23,164 nt of DNA from an uncultured Frankiales bacterium (GCA_946479905.1 CAMLIA010000048.1:1-23164); one strand, 5' to 3'. Positions 14,153 to 22,284 are shown, counted from the stretch's first letter. Program-made: numbers and translations. Notes: generated by a model not told the origin, from the sequence alone.

Positions 14153-14950
14153 ATGAGCACCCCTGCCCCCCTGCGCGTGGGCGTCGTCGGCTCCGGCCGG
14201 GTCGGCGCGGTCCTCGGCGCTGCCCTGCAGCGCGCCGGCCACCCGATCGTCGGGGTGTCCGCGGTCAGCGACGCCTCCCGGGCCCGGGCCGAGATCTTCC
14301 TGCCCGGCGTGCCGGTGCTCAGCGCGGTCGAGGTGGCCCAGCGCGCCGAGCTGCTGCTGCTCGCGGTGCCCGACGACGTCCTGCCCGGCCTGGTCCAGGG
14401 CCTCGGCCGTGACCTGCCCGAGGCGGTCGCCCACGTCAGCGGCCGGCACGGCCTCGCCGTCCTCGCCGGCGTCGCCAACCCGCTCGCGCTGCACCCGGTC
14501 TTCCCCTTCACCGGCGGTCCCGCGGACCTGACCGGGGTCCGGTTCGGCGTCACCGCGCACGACCTCGCGCTGGCCGACCGGCTGGTCCGCGACATGGGCG
14601 GTGTGCCGGTCCACGTGGCCGAGGAGCTCCGCCCGCTGTGGCACGCCGCCCTGGCCCACGGCGCCAACCACCTCGTCACCCTCGTCGCCAGCGCCGCCGA
14701 CATGCTGCGCGCCGCCGGTGCGGACGACCCGGGTGAGGTGCTGCGCCCGCTCCTCACGGCCGCGCTCGAGGGGGCCCTCGACCGGGGTACGGCGGCGCTC
14801 ACCGGTCCGGTCATGCGCGGGGACGCCGGCACCGTCCGCGCCCACCTCCAGGTCGTGCCGGACGACACCCGCGACGCCTACCTCGCCCTGGCCCGCCTCA
14901 CGGCGGCCCGCGCGGGCACCACCGACCTCATGCAGGAGGTCCTCTCATGA
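14153..14950 (+). CDS. Rossmann-fold DUF2520 protein (putative NAD(P)-dependent oxidoreductase)
   Basis: A 265-aa protein with an N-terminal dinucleotide-binding motif VGVVGSGRVGAVLG (GxGxxG at residues 13-18) and a C-terminal helical DUF2520-like domain (WHAALAHGANHLVTLVASAADM region). The arrangement resembles ketopantoate reductase and prephenate dehydrogenase relatives. Its place directly before panC, overlapping by 4 nt (ATGA), makes a ketopantoate reductase-like role in pantothenate synthesis tempting, but the typical PanE catalytic Lys/Glu motifs are not obvious, so this stays a guess. The ATG at 14153 is chosen because the Rossmann motif begins about eight residues later. GAGAGGA (14131-14137) or GGAA (14140) could serve as the ribosome binding site. 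Confidence 0.83.
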   Translation: MSTPAPLRVGVVGSGRVGAVLGAALQRAGHPIVGVSAVSDASRARAEIFLPGVPVLSAVEVAQRAELLLLAVPDDVLPGLVQGLGRDLPEAVAHVSGRHGLAVLAGVANPLALHPVFPFTGGPADLTGVRFGVTAHDLALADRLVRDMGGVPVHVAEELRPLWHAALAHGANHLVTLVASAADMLRAAGADDPGEVLRPLLTAALEGALDRGTAALTGPVMRGDAGTVRAHLQVVPDDTRDAYLALARLTAARAGTTDLMQEVLS

Positions 14951-15756
14951 CCTCACCCGAGATGATCGTCTGCAGCACCCGGGACGAGCTCGCCGCCGCT
15001 CGCAAGGACCTGCGCGGCCGGGTCGCCGTCGTCATGACGATGGGCGCGCTGCACGAGGGGCACGCCGCGCTCGTCGACGCCGCGCGCGAGCAGGCCGACA
15101 GCGTCATCGTCACCATCTTCGTCAACCCGCTGCAGTTCGGTGCGAACGAGGACCTGGCGAAGTACCCCCGGACCCTCGACGACGACCTCGCGCTGCTCGA
15201 GGCCCGCGGGGTCGACGTCGTGTTCACCCCCACCCCCGACGTCGTCTACCCCCGCGAGCCGGTCGTGCGGGTGTCCGCCGGACCGCTCGGGGAGGTCTTC
15301 GAGGGAGCGTCGCGCCCCGGGCACTTCGACGGCGTCCTCACCGTCGTGCTGAAGCTGATGAACCTGACCCAGCCCGACGTCGCCCTGTTCGGCCAGAAGG
15401 ACGCCCAGCAGCTCGCGGCCATCCGGCGCATGGTGAGCGACCTGGACGTCCCCGTCAGCGTCGTGGCGGTGCCGACCGTCCGGGAGCCCGACGGCCTGGC
15501 GCTGTCCAGCCGCAACCGCTACCTGTCCGACAGCGAGCACGCCACCGCGCTGCTGCTCAGCCAGGCCCTGCAGACCCGTGACGTGGCTGCGGGCAGGGCC
15601 CTGTTCGACGGCGCACCGGCCGTCCTCGACTACCTCGAGCGCGTGGACTCCGCGACGTTCGAGGCAGCACCTGACGGTGACCTCATGGTCATCGCCGCCA
15701 AGGTGGGCACGACGAGACTGATCGACAACATCGACCTTTCCGAGGACCCCCGCTGA
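14947..15756 (+). CDS. panC: Pantothenate synthetase (pantoate–beta-alanine ligase)
   Basis: Joins pantoate and beta-alanine with ATP to make pantothenate. The nucleotidyltransferase HxGH motif is HEGH (residues 36-39) after [20 protein letters not shown], the FGQKDAQQ segment and the KMSKS-like LSSRNRYLS loop are all present. At 269 aa it is slightly shorter than many PanC proteins (about 280-310). The start overlaps the DUF2520 stop by 4 nt and the end overlaps panD by 1 nt (TGATG), so beta-alanine from PanD and its use by PanC are co-produced. Confidence 0.96.
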   Translation: MTSPEMIVCSTRDELAAARKDLRGRVAVVMTMGALHEGHAALVDAAREQADSVIVTIFVNPLQFGANEDLAKYPRTLDDDLALLEARGVDVVFTPTPDVVYPREPVVRVSAGPLGEVFEGASRPGHFDGVLTVVLKLMNLTQPDVALFGQKDAQQLAAIRRMVSDLDVPVSVVAVPTVREPDGLALSSRNRYLSDSEHATALLLSQALQTRDVAAGRALFDGAPAVLDYLERVDSATFEAAPDGDLMVIAAKVGTTRLIDNIDLSEDPR

Positions 15757-16229
15757 TGCTGCGCCAGATGCTCACGAGCAAGATCCACCGCGCCACGGTG
15801 ACCCAGGCCGACCTGCACTACGTCGGTTCCGTGACGGTCGACGAGGACCTGCTCGACGCCGCCGACCTCTACGAGGGCGAGAAGGTCGCGATCGTCGACG
15901 TCACCAACGGCGCCCGGATCGAGACCTACACCATCGCCGGGCCGCGCGGCTCGGGCGTCATCGGCATCAACGGCGCGGCGGCCCGGCTCATCCACCCCGG
16001 CGACCTCGTCATCCTCATCGCCTACGGCCTGATGGAGGACACGGAGGCGCGCACCCGCAAGCCCAAGGTCGTGTTCGTGGACGCCGACAACAAGGTGATC
16101 GGCACCGGCACCGACCCCGCGGAGGCGCTGCCCGGCACCGACCTCAAGCGCGGCGACCTGCGCTACCCCGCCGACCCGCGCGAGGAGCACGTCGGCAGCT
16201 ACGACGACGACCCGACCCTGGTCTGGTGA
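15756..16229 (+). CDS. panD: Aspartate 1-decarboxylase precursor
   Basis: A pyruvoyl-dependent enzyme that turns aspartate into beta-alanine for PanC. The self-cleavage site Gly24-Ser25 lies in YVGSVTVD; Ser25 becomes the pyruvoyl group. Lys9 in [13 protein letters not shown] and the NGAAARL segment are conserved family features. At 157 aa it has a C-terminal extension of roughly 20-30 residues beyond many PanD proteins (127-140 aa), acidic and ending DDDPTLVW; extended tails are known in actinobacterial PanD. It overlaps the panC stop by one base, indicating translational coupling. Confidence 0.96.
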   Translation: MLRQMLTSKIHRATVTQADLHYVGSVTVDEDLLDAADLYEGEKVAIVDVTNGARIETYTIAGPRGSGVIGINGAAARLIHPGDLVILIAYGLMEDTEARTRKPKVVFVDADNKVIGTGTDPAEALPGTDLKRGDLRYPADPREEHVGSYDDDPTLVW

Positions 16230-16269
16230 ACACCCCACGAGACCGCTCAGGCCTCCGCGGGAACCCCCG

Positions 16270-17871
16270 ATGAGCGCAGCCTCCCGGCTGCTCGCCCCCG
16301 CGCCCGGCTGGACCCGCGACACCGACGTCGTCGTCGTCGGCTCAGGCGTCGCCGGGCTGATGACCGCCCTGCACGCGACCCGGTCCGGCCGGGTCCTCGT
16401 CGTCACCAAGGTGCACGTCGACGACGGCTCGACCCGCTGGGCGCAGGGCGGTGTGGCGGCCGCGCTCGGTGCGGACGACTCGCCGGACGAGCACCTGCAG
16501 GACACCCTCACAGCCGGCGTCGGCATCTGCGACGAGCAGGCCGTCCGCGTCCTCTGCGAGGAGGGCCCGGCACGGTTGCGCGAGCTGATCGCCCTCGGGG
16601 CGGCCTTCGACCGGGGCGACACCGGTGAGCTGCTGCTGACCCGGGAGGGCGGCCACCACCGCGACCGGATCGTGCACGCCGGCGGTGACGCCACCGGCGC
16701 CGAGGTGTCCCGCGCGCTGGTGGCCGCCGTCATGCAGCACCCGCGGATCGAGGTCATCGAGCACGCCCTCGTGCTCGACCTGCTCCGCGACGCCGCCGGG
16801 CAGACCGCGGGCGTCACCCTGCACGTGCTCGGCGAGGGCACCGAGGACGGTGTCGGTGCGGTCCACGCCAGGGCCGTCGTGCTGGCGACAGGGGGCATGG
16901 GGCAGGTCTTCGGCTCCACCACCAACCCGAGCGTCTCGACCGGCGACGGCGTGGCGCTCGCGCTGCGGGCAGGGGCCGAGGTCACCGACCTGGAGTTCGT
17001 CCAGTTCCACCCGACCGTGCTGTGGCTCGGCCCCGACTCGCGCGGCCAGCAGCCCCTCATCAGCGAGGCGGTCCGGGGCGAGGGCGCCTTCCTCGTGGAC
17101 GGCACCGGCGCGCGGGTCATCACGACCGCGGACCACCCGCTCGCCGACCTGGCGCCTCGCGACGTCGTCGCCAAGGCCATCACCCGGCGGATGGAGGCGC
17201 TCGGCACCGACCACGTCTTCCTCGACGCCCGGCAGGTCCCCGGGCTCGTCGAGCGCTTCCCCACCATCGTGGCCAAGTGCCGGGAGCTCGGGGTCGACCC
17301 CGTCACCGACCTCATCCCGGTCGCACCGGCAGCGCACTACGCCAGCGGTGGCGTGCGCACCGACCTCGACGGCCGCACCTCCGTACCCGGCCTCTACGCC
17401 TGCGGCGAGGTCGCCTGCACCGGCGTCCACGGCGCCAACCGGCTCGCGTCCAACTCGCTGCTCGAGGGGCTGGTCTTCGCCGGCCGGATCGGGGCGCACC
17501 TCGAGCGCGGCCTCCCCGACCCGGGTGCCCCGGTCGCGCAGCCCCCTGAGGGCGCGCTGCTCGACCCCTCCACCCGCTGGGAGCTCGGCCTCGCGATGAC
17601 CCGCGGAGCCGGGGTGCTGCGCAGCGCCGACTCGCTCGCCGCGACCGCGAAGGCGCTGCTGGCGCTGGAGGACCGGCCGTCGACGCAGCCGTCGCCGGAC
17701 GCGTGGGAGGCCACCGGCCTGCACGCGGTCGCCACCGCGCTCGTCGCCGCCGCCGCGGCGCGCGAGGAGACCCGCGGAGCCCACTGGCGGGAGGACTTCC
17801 CGCTCGCCGACGATGCCTGGCGCGGCCACCTGGTGACCACGCTCGCAGGCACGACCTTCGAGAGGATCTGA
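16270..17871 (+). CDS. nadB: L-aspartate oxidase
   Basis: A flavoprotein that oxidises aspartate to iminoaspartate, the first step of de novo NAD synthesis. The FAD-binding motif VVVVGSGVAGLMTALHA holds GSGVAG at residues 24-29. The STRWAQGG segment (54-61), VQFHPTVLW, SEAVRGEGAFL and the C-terminal ANRLASNSLLEGLVF region match the succinate dehydrogenase/NadB flavoprotein family. Its 533 aa are normal. It starts 40 nt after panD; GCGGGAAC may be a weak ribosome binding site. Its stop overlaps the nadC ATG by 1 nt. nadA, the quinolinate synthase that uses its product, is not in this cluster. Confidence 0.96.
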   Translation: MSAASRLLAPAPGWTRDTDVVVVGSGVAGLMTALHATRSGRVLVVTKVHVDDGSTRWAQGGVAAALGADDSPDEHLQDTLTAGVGICDEQAVRVLCEEGPARLRELIALGAAFDRGDTGELLLTREGGHHRDRIVHAGGDATGAEVSRALVAAVMQHPRIEVIEHALVLDLLRDAAGQTAGVTLHVLGEGTEDGVGAVHARAVVLATGGMGQVFGSTTNPSVSTGDGVALALRAGAEVTDLEFVQFHPTVLWLGPDSRGQQPLISEAVRGEGAFLVDGTGARVITTADHPLADLAPRDVVAKAITRRMEALGTDHVFLDARQVPGLVERFPTIVAKCRELGVDPVTDLIPVAPAAHYASGGVRTDLDGRTSVPGLYACGEVACTGVHGANRLASNSLLEGLVFAGRIGAHLERGLPDPGAPVAQPPEGALLDPSTRWELGLAMTRGAGVLRSADSLAATAKALLALEDRPSTQPSPDAWEATGLHAVATALVAAAAAREETRGAHWREDFPLADDAWRGHLVTTLAGTTFERI

Positions 17872-18746
17872 TGGTCTCGCCGCCCACCCGGGACGCGCTG
17901 GCCGCGGCCGGCATCGACGTCGCCGCCGTCACCGACCTCGCCCGGCGCACCCTCGACGAGGACCTCGCCGGTGGCGTCGACGTGACCAGCGTCGCGACCG
18001 TCCCCGCCGACCTCGTCGGCACCGCCGCGTTCGTCCCGCGGCAGCCCGGTGTCGTCGCCGGGATCGGCGTCGCGATGGCCTGCCTGGACGTCGCTGCCGG
18101 CGTGCCCCTGAGCTACGAGCTGGTGCGTGCGGACGGGCCGGCCACGGCCGGCGAGCAGGTCCTGCGGGTCACCGGGCCGGTGCGCGCGCTGCTGACCGGC
18201 GAGCGCTCCGCGCTCAACCTGCTCTGCCACCTGTCGGGTGTCGCCACCCTGACGGCGCAGTGGGTCGCCGCGGTCGAGGGCACCGGCGCCCGCATCCGGG
18301 ACACCCGCAAGACGACGCCCGGCCTGCGCGCCCTCGAGAAGTACGCCGTGACGGTCGGCGGTGGCGTCAACCACCGGATGTCGCTGTCGGACGCGGCGCT
18401 GGTCAAGGACAACCACGTCGTCGCGGCCGGTGGCGTGGCCGCTGCCTTCGAGGCGGTACGACGGGAGTTCCCCGGACTCGACGTCGAGGTCGAGTGCGAC
18501 ACCGTCGCCCAGGTCTCCGACGTGGTGGCCGCCGGCGCGGACCTCGTGCTGCTCGACAACATGACCCTCGACGACCTGCGCGCCGCCGTCGAGCTGTGCC
18601 GTCCGAAGGGCGTGCGCACCGAGGCGTCCGGCGGGCTCTCCCTCGACCGGGCCAGGGCCGTCGCGGAGACCGGCGTGGACTTCCTCAGCGTCGGCGGGCT
18701 CACGCACTCCGCACCCGTGCTGGACCTCGGAATGGACCTCTTGTAG
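17871..18746 (+). CDS. nadC: Nicotinate-nucleotide pyrophosphorylase (carboxylating; quinolinate phosphoribosyltransferase)
   Basis: Converts quinolinate and PRPP to nicotinate mononucleotide and CO2. Motifs: EDLAGGVDVTS near the N-terminus, DTRKTTPGLR (144-153), GGGVNHRM (163-170), KDNH (179-182), EVECDT, LLDNM and EASGGLS, covering both the quinolinate and PRPP sites. At 291 aa it is of family length. The ATG at 17871 overlaps the nadB stop by one base, and the TAG stop shares its last base with the coaX GTG. Confidence 0.96.
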   Translation: MVSPPTRDALAAAGIDVAAVTDLARRTLDEDLAGGVDVTSVATVPADLVGTAAFVPRQPGVVAGIGVAMACLDVAAGVPLSYELVRADGPATAGEQVLRVTGPVRALLTGERSALNLLCHLSGVATLTAQWVAAVEGTGARIRDTRKTTPGLRALEKYAVTVGGGVNHRMSLSDAALVKDNHVVAAGGVAAAFEAVRREFPGLDVEVECDTVAQVSDVVAAGADLVLLDNMTLDDLRAAVELCRPKGVRTEASGGLSLDRARAVAETGVDFLSVGGLTHSAPVLDLGMDLL

Positions 18747-19501
18747 TGCTGCTCACCGTCGACGTCGGCAACACCAACATCGTCCTCGGCCTGTTCGACG
18801 GCGAGGAGCTGACGACCAGCTACCGGCTGCGCACCGACGCGCGCGTCACCGCCGACGAGCTCGCCCTGCGGTTCAACGGCCTGCTGTCGCGGCACGTCCA
18901 CCCCGACGGCGTGGCGGTCTGCTCGACCGTGCCGCAGGTCCTCGAGCAGCTCCGCCTGATGTTCGAGCGCTACTACGCCGACGCGCACACCGTGGTCGTG
19001 GGGCCCGGCGTCAAGACCGGCGTCGCCCTGATGTACGACAACCCCAAGGAGGTCGGGCCCGACCGCATCGTCAACACGCTCGCCGCCCACACCCTCTACG
19101 GCGGCCCGGCGATCGTCGTCGACTTCGGCACCTCGACCAACTTCGACGTCGTCAGCGAGAAGGGCGAGTTCCTCGGAGGGGCACTGGCTCCCGGCGTCGA
19201 GATCTCCGTCGACGCCCTCGCCGCGCGCGCGGCGCGGCTGTTCAAGGTCGAGCTCACCGAGCCCCGGTCCGTCATCGGCAAGACGACCGTGGAGGCCCTG
19301 CAGTCCGGGCTCGTCTACGGCTTCGCGTCGCAGGTCGACGGGATGGTGGAGCGCATCACGAAGGAGCTCGGCGCCGACCCGGTCGTCATCGCCACCGGTG
19401 GCCTGTCGCACCTCATGTACGACCTGTGCCCGTCCATCGACGAGCACGAGCCGGACCTCACCCTCATCGGCCTGCGCCTCGTCTACGAGAAGAACGCCTA
19501 G
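18746..19501 (+). CDS. coaX: Type III pantothenate kinase
   Basis: Phosphorylates pantothenate, the committed step to coenzyme A, using the pantothenate made by PanC/PanD upstream. The ASKHA-fold phosphate motif DVGNTN is at residues 6-11; GPDR (104-107) and VVDFGTST (124-131) are the usual substrate and second phosphate motifs, and GGLS near the end completes the site. At 251 aa it is normal. GTG 18746 overlaps the nadC TAG by one base. It is the last gene of the run, which ends at the palindromic repeats (19521-19628). Confidence 0.95.
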   Translation: MLLTVDVGNTNIVLGLFDGEELTTSYRLRTDARVTADELALRFNGLLSRHVHPDGVAVCSTVPQVLEQLRLMFERYYADAHTVVVGPGVKTGVALMYDNPKEVGPDRIVNTLAAHTLYGGPAIVVDFGTSTNFDVVSEKGEFLGGALAPGVEISVDALAARAARLFKVELTEPRSVIGKTTVEALQSGLVYGFASQVDGMVERITKELGADPVVIATGGLSHLMYDLCPSIDEHEPDLTLIGLRLVYEKNA

Positions 19502-19520
19502 GCCAGTCCCCTCACCCCGA

Positions 19521-19628
19521 TGCGTGCCGCTCTCCGCGGCATTCCTGTGCGGGTGCCCGGCACGCACGTCGGGATACGCCGAGGCGTGCCGCCCTGCGCG
19601 GCGATCTCACGCCGGGGCACGGCACGCA
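19521..19628. repeat. Tandem pair of imperfect palindromic repeats between convergent genes
   Basis: Unit A has perfect 9-bp arms TGCGTGCCG (19521-19529) and CGGCACGCA (19558-19566). Unit B has perfect 8-bp arms GCGTGCCG (19584-19591) and CGGCACGC (19620-19627). The units share most of their sequence, including an inner CTnCGCGGC block, at about 62-63 bp spacing. Each also holds a small inner hairpin (GCCGC/GCGGC). The sequence family is different from the 8794-10024 units. The position between the ends of coaX and the methyltransferase gene suggests a bidirectional terminator or a REP-like element. Confidence 0.72.
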
Positions 19629-19633
19629 CCCGG

Positions 19634-20335
19634 TCAGGGCGTGGTGGTCCAGGCGTCGGTCACCCAGGGGATCGTGAACGCGCCCGCGGGCACCAGCTCG
19701 CGGGCCCGCGCGAGGTGGGCCTCCCGCGCGGCCGGCGCCATGACGATGACGATCGACCGCGAGGCCAGGTTGGCGACCACGAGGTCGGCGTCGGCGGGCT
19801 GCTCGTGCCGGAACAGCTGCCGCTGCCAGCTGCCGGGAGCCCCGTCGTACGGGACCTGGTCGTCGGGCTGCACGAGGGAGAGCCGGTCCTCCATGCCGAC
19901 GTGCTCGGCGAGGTCGCGCGGCCAGCCGTCGGTGTCGTCGAGGACGTTCCACAGCAGCCCGAGGGTGCCGCCCGGCCGCAGCACCCGGCGCACCGACGCC
20001 AGGGCCGCCTCCGGGTCGAACCAGTGCCAGGCCTGCCCGGCGACCACCGCGTCGACCGAGGCGTCACCGACAGGCACCTGCTCGGCGGTGCCCGCCAGCA
20101 CCTGTGCGCGAGGGCCGATGAGGGCGCGCATCCCGTCGTCCGGCTCGACCGCCACGACGTCGAGCCCCAGCTCCAGCAGCACCGCCGTCAGCTTCCCGGT
20201 GCCGGCGCCCAGGTCGAGAACCCGACGAGCACCTGCGGGGAGCACGAACCGCACGGCCTCCACCGGGTAGCTGGGCCGGGCGGCGGCGTAGGCCTGCGCC
20301 GCGGCTCCGAACGACAACGCGCGCCGAGGGTCCAC
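19634..20335 (-). CDS. Class I SAM-dependent methyltransferase (Methyltransf_11/25-like)
   Basis: A 233-aa soluble protein with motif I VLDLGAGTGKLT (39-50), acidic post-I motif VVAVEPDDGM, and later QAWHWFDPEAALASVRRVLRPGG (partly quoted: AWHWFDPEAALASVRRVL), the pattern of the UbiE/Methyltransf_11 group. The substrate cannot be told from sequence. The GTG start (20335-20333) follows a TAGTTT hexamer on the same strand by 6 nt, so the message is probably leaderless. It diverges from lysS across 23 nt and shares its -10 region with it. It is convergent with coaX. Confidence 0.88.
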   Translation of the reverse strand: MDPRRALSFGAAAQAYAAARPSYPVEAVRFVLPAGARRVLDLGAGTGKLTAVLLELGLDVVAVEPDDGMRALIGPRAQVLAGTAEQVPVGDASVDAVVAGQAWHWFDPEAALASVRRVLRPGGTLGLLWNVLDDTDGWPRDLAEHVGMEDRLSLVQPDDQVPYDGAPGSWQRQLFRHEQPADADLVVANLASRSIVIVMAPAAREAHLARARELVPAGAFTIPWVTDAWTTTP

Positions 20336-20341
20336 GAACGC

Positions 20342-20351
20342 AAACTAGGCT
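20342..20351. promoter_or_regulatory. Candidate bidirectional -10 element shared by the methyltransferase gene and lysS
   Basis: On the plus strand TAGGCT (20346-20351) ends 7 nt before the lysS GTG. On the minus strand TAGTTT (20347-20342) ends 6 nt before the methyltransferase GTG. The two hexamers share the TA of a central CTAG. Both genes would give leaderless mRNAs from one short symmetric element. There is no room for separate promoters in the 23-bp gap. Confidence 0.5.
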
Positions 20352-20358
20352 GACGCGG

Positions 20359-21834
20359 GTGAGCGACGAGCAGGACCTCCCGGAGCAGGTGCGCGTCCGG
20401 CGCGAGAAGTACGAGCGGCTGCGCGCCGCCGGAGCGGCCCCCTACGCGCTCGGCTACCCCCGCACGACCAGCATCGCCGAGCTCCGGGAGCGGCACCCCG
20501 ACCTCTCGCCCGACACCTACACCGGCGAGCGGGTCGGCGTCGTCGGCCGGGTGCTGCTCAGCCGGGGGAGCGGCAAGCTCGCCTTCGCCACGATCATCGA
20601 GGGCGAGTCGCAGGTCCAGGTCATGGTCAGCCTCGACAAGGTCGGCGAGCAGCGGATGGCCGACTGGAAGACCGACGTCGACCTCGGTGACCACATCGGC
20701 GTCACGGGCGAGGTCATCAGCAGCAAGCGGGGCGAGCTGTCGGTGCTGGCCGACAGCTGGGCGCTCACGAGCAAGGCGCTGCGGCCGCTGCCCGACAAGC
20801 ACAAGGGGCTCACCGACCCCGAGACGAGGATCCGCCAGCGGTACGTCGACCTGGCCGTGAACCCGGAGAGCCGGCAGCTGGTGCGCGACCGCTCGACGGT
20901 GATCCGGACCGTCCGGGAGATGCTGCACGGGCTGGGCTTCACCGAGGTCGAGACGCCGATCCTGCAGGTCGTGCACGGCGGCGCCGCTGCCCGGCCGTTC
21001 CGCACCCACTTCAACGCGCTCGACCTCGACGTCACCCTGCGCATCGCGCTCGAGCTCTACCTGAAGCGGGCGGTCGTCGGCGGCATCGACAAGGTCTTCG
21101 AGATCGGCAAGAACTTCCGCAACGAGGGGATCGACGCCACCCACTTCCCCGAGTTCACGATGCTCGAGTTCTACGAGGCCTACGGCGACTACGACACCGT
21201 CGCCGACCTCACCCGCGAGATGATCATCGCGTGCGCCCGGGCGATCGGCAGGACCGTGGTCTGCGACGGCCAGGTCGACCTGGAGCAGCCCTGGCGCAGC
21301 GCCACGCTCTTCGAGCTGGTGTCGGAGGCCGTCGGCACCGCCGTGGACGCGGGGACCAGCGCCGAGGACCTGACCGCCCTGGCGGACAAGCACGAGGTCG
21401 CCCTGCAGCCGGGGTGGACCGCGGGGGAGATCGCCCTCGAGCTCTTCGAGAAGCTCGTCGAGCACACCCTGATCCAGCCCACCTTCGTGCGGGACTACCC
21501 GGTCGACGCACGGCCGCTCGCCCGTGACCACCGCGACGACCCCCGGCTGGCCGAGGCGTGGGACCTCGTCATCGGAGGGACGGAGCTGGCGACGGGCTAC
21601 TCCGAGCTCATCGACCCGGTCGAGCAGCGCCGCCGGCTCACCGAGCAGTCCGTGAAGGCCGCCGGCGGGGACCCCGAGGCGATGCAGCTCGACGAGGACT
21701 TCCTCCACGCCCTGGAGTTCGGTGCGCCCCCCATGGGTGGGCAGGGCATGGGGCTGGACCGCCTCGTCATGCTGCTCACCGGCACCGCAATCCGCGAGAC
21801 GCTGCTTTTCCCGCTGGTGCGGCCCACTTCCTGA
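20359..21834 (+). CDS. lysS: Lysyl-tRNA synthetase, class II
   Basis: Charges tRNA-Lys with lysine. The N-terminal OB-fold anticodon-binding domain (about residues 55-140, with VGVVGRVLLSRGSGKLAF) is followed by the class II core: motif 1 region around GFTEVETPIL (193-202), motif 2 FRNEGIDATHFPEFTMLE (253-270) and motif 3 GMGLDRLVML (463-472). In motif 2 the common HNPEFT reads HFPEFT. At 491 aa the length is standard. GTG 20359 has no Shine-Dalgarno sequence but sits 7 nt after a TAGGCT box, so leaderless translation is likely. lysS followed by lsr2 and clpC is a conserved actinobacterial order. Confidence 0.95.
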   Translation: MSDEQDLPEQVRVRREKYERLRAAGAAPYALGYPRTTSIAELRERHPDLSPDTYTGERVGVVGRVLLSRGSGKLAFATIIEGESQVQVMVSLDKVGEQRMADWKTDVDLGDHIGVTGEVISSKRGELSVLADSWALTSKALRPLPDKHKGLTDPETRIRQRYVDLAVNPESRQLVRDRSTVIRTVREMLHGLGFTEVETPILQVVHGGAAARPFRTHFNALDLDVTLRIALELYLKRAVVGGIDKVFEIGKNFRNEGIDATHFPEFTMLEFYEAYGDYDTVADLTREMIIACARAIGRTVVCDGQVDLEQPWRSATLFELVSEAVGTAVDAGTSAEDLTALADKHEVALQPGWTAGEIALELFEKLVEHTLIQPTFVRDYPVDARPLARDHRDDPRLAEAWDLVIGGTELATGYSELIDPVEQRRRLTEQSVKAAGGDPEAMQLDEDFLHALEFGAPPMGGQGMGLDRLVMLLTGTAIRETLLFPLVRPTS

Positions 21835-21933
21835 AACGGCATTTCGCGGGCCTGTCTTTTTGCCTTTTCCGGGCTTTTCCGCTTCGCTGGGCGCAACCCC
21901 GTTTTCCCCTCCCGGAATGAAGGCAGCGAAAAG
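21835..21933 (+). promoter_or_regulatory. T-rich leader region upstream of lsr2
   Basis: This 99-nt gap is unlike the rest of the window: it has several T-runs (CTTTTTGCCTTTTCC, GCTTTTCCGC, CGTTTTCCCC) on the plus strand. It probably holds the lsr2 promoter and may include a weak lysS terminator. AT-rich, T-tract DNA is what Lsr2 binds, so autoregulation is possible. No clear -10 box was found. GAAGG (21919-21923) is a possible ribosome binding site for lsr2. Confidence 0.4.
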
Positions 21934-22284
21934 ATGGCGCAAAAGGTCCAGGTCCTCCTCGTGTGCGACCTGCACGACGACGACACCGAGGGCACGGAGA
22001 CGATCGCCTTCAGCCTCGACGGCGCGAGCTACGAGATCGACGTGTGCGACGCGCACGGCGCCGAGCTCCGGGACGCGTTCGCGCCGTTCGTCGGGCAGGC
22101 CCGCCGCGCCGGTCGGGCGAGCGCGGCCGCGGGTCGCCGCCGGACCGCTGCCCCCCGCGGGGGTGCCGGCAGCCCCGACCGGGTCGCCGCGATCCGTGAG
22201 TGGGGGCGCAAGAACGGCCACCAGGTGAGCGAGCGCGGCCGGCTCTCGGCCAGTCTCGTGCAGGCCTACGAGGCTGCCCACTGA
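21934..22284 (+). CDS. lsr2: Lsr2-family nucleoid-associated protein
   Basis: A small (116 aa) xenogeneic silencer that bridges AT-rich DNA, specific to actinobacteria. The N-terminal dimerisation domain (MAQKVQVLLVCDL, then TIAFSLDGASYEIDVCDAHG, up to about residue 58) is joined by a basic Ala/Arg/Gly linker (about 59-80) to the DNA-binding domain (PDRVAAIREWGRKNG…), with the minor-groove RGR hook at residues 101-103. All elements are present. The ATG at 21934 follows GAAGG by about 10 nt. It sits between lysS and clpC as in many actinobacteria and is preceded by an unusual T-rich leader. Confidence 0.94.
   Translation: MAQKVQVLLVCDLHDDDTEGTETIAFSLDGASYEIDVCDAHGAELRDAFAPFVGQARRAGRASAAAGRRRTAAPRGGAGSPDRVAAIREWGRKNGHQVSERGRLSASLVQAYEAAH

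Noticed and set aside
12725..14845. A 706-aa minus-strand frame ending in MidA
   Set aside because: The part before 13627 lies opposite the thioesterase and DUF2520 genes and has no recognisable domain; MidA homology begins at MNHARES.
20253..21834. HFPEFT in place of HNPEFT in lysyl-tRNA synthetase as a sign of lost activity
   Set aside because: The rest of motifs 2 and 3 is intact and this position varies among actinobacterial enzymes as far as I recall.
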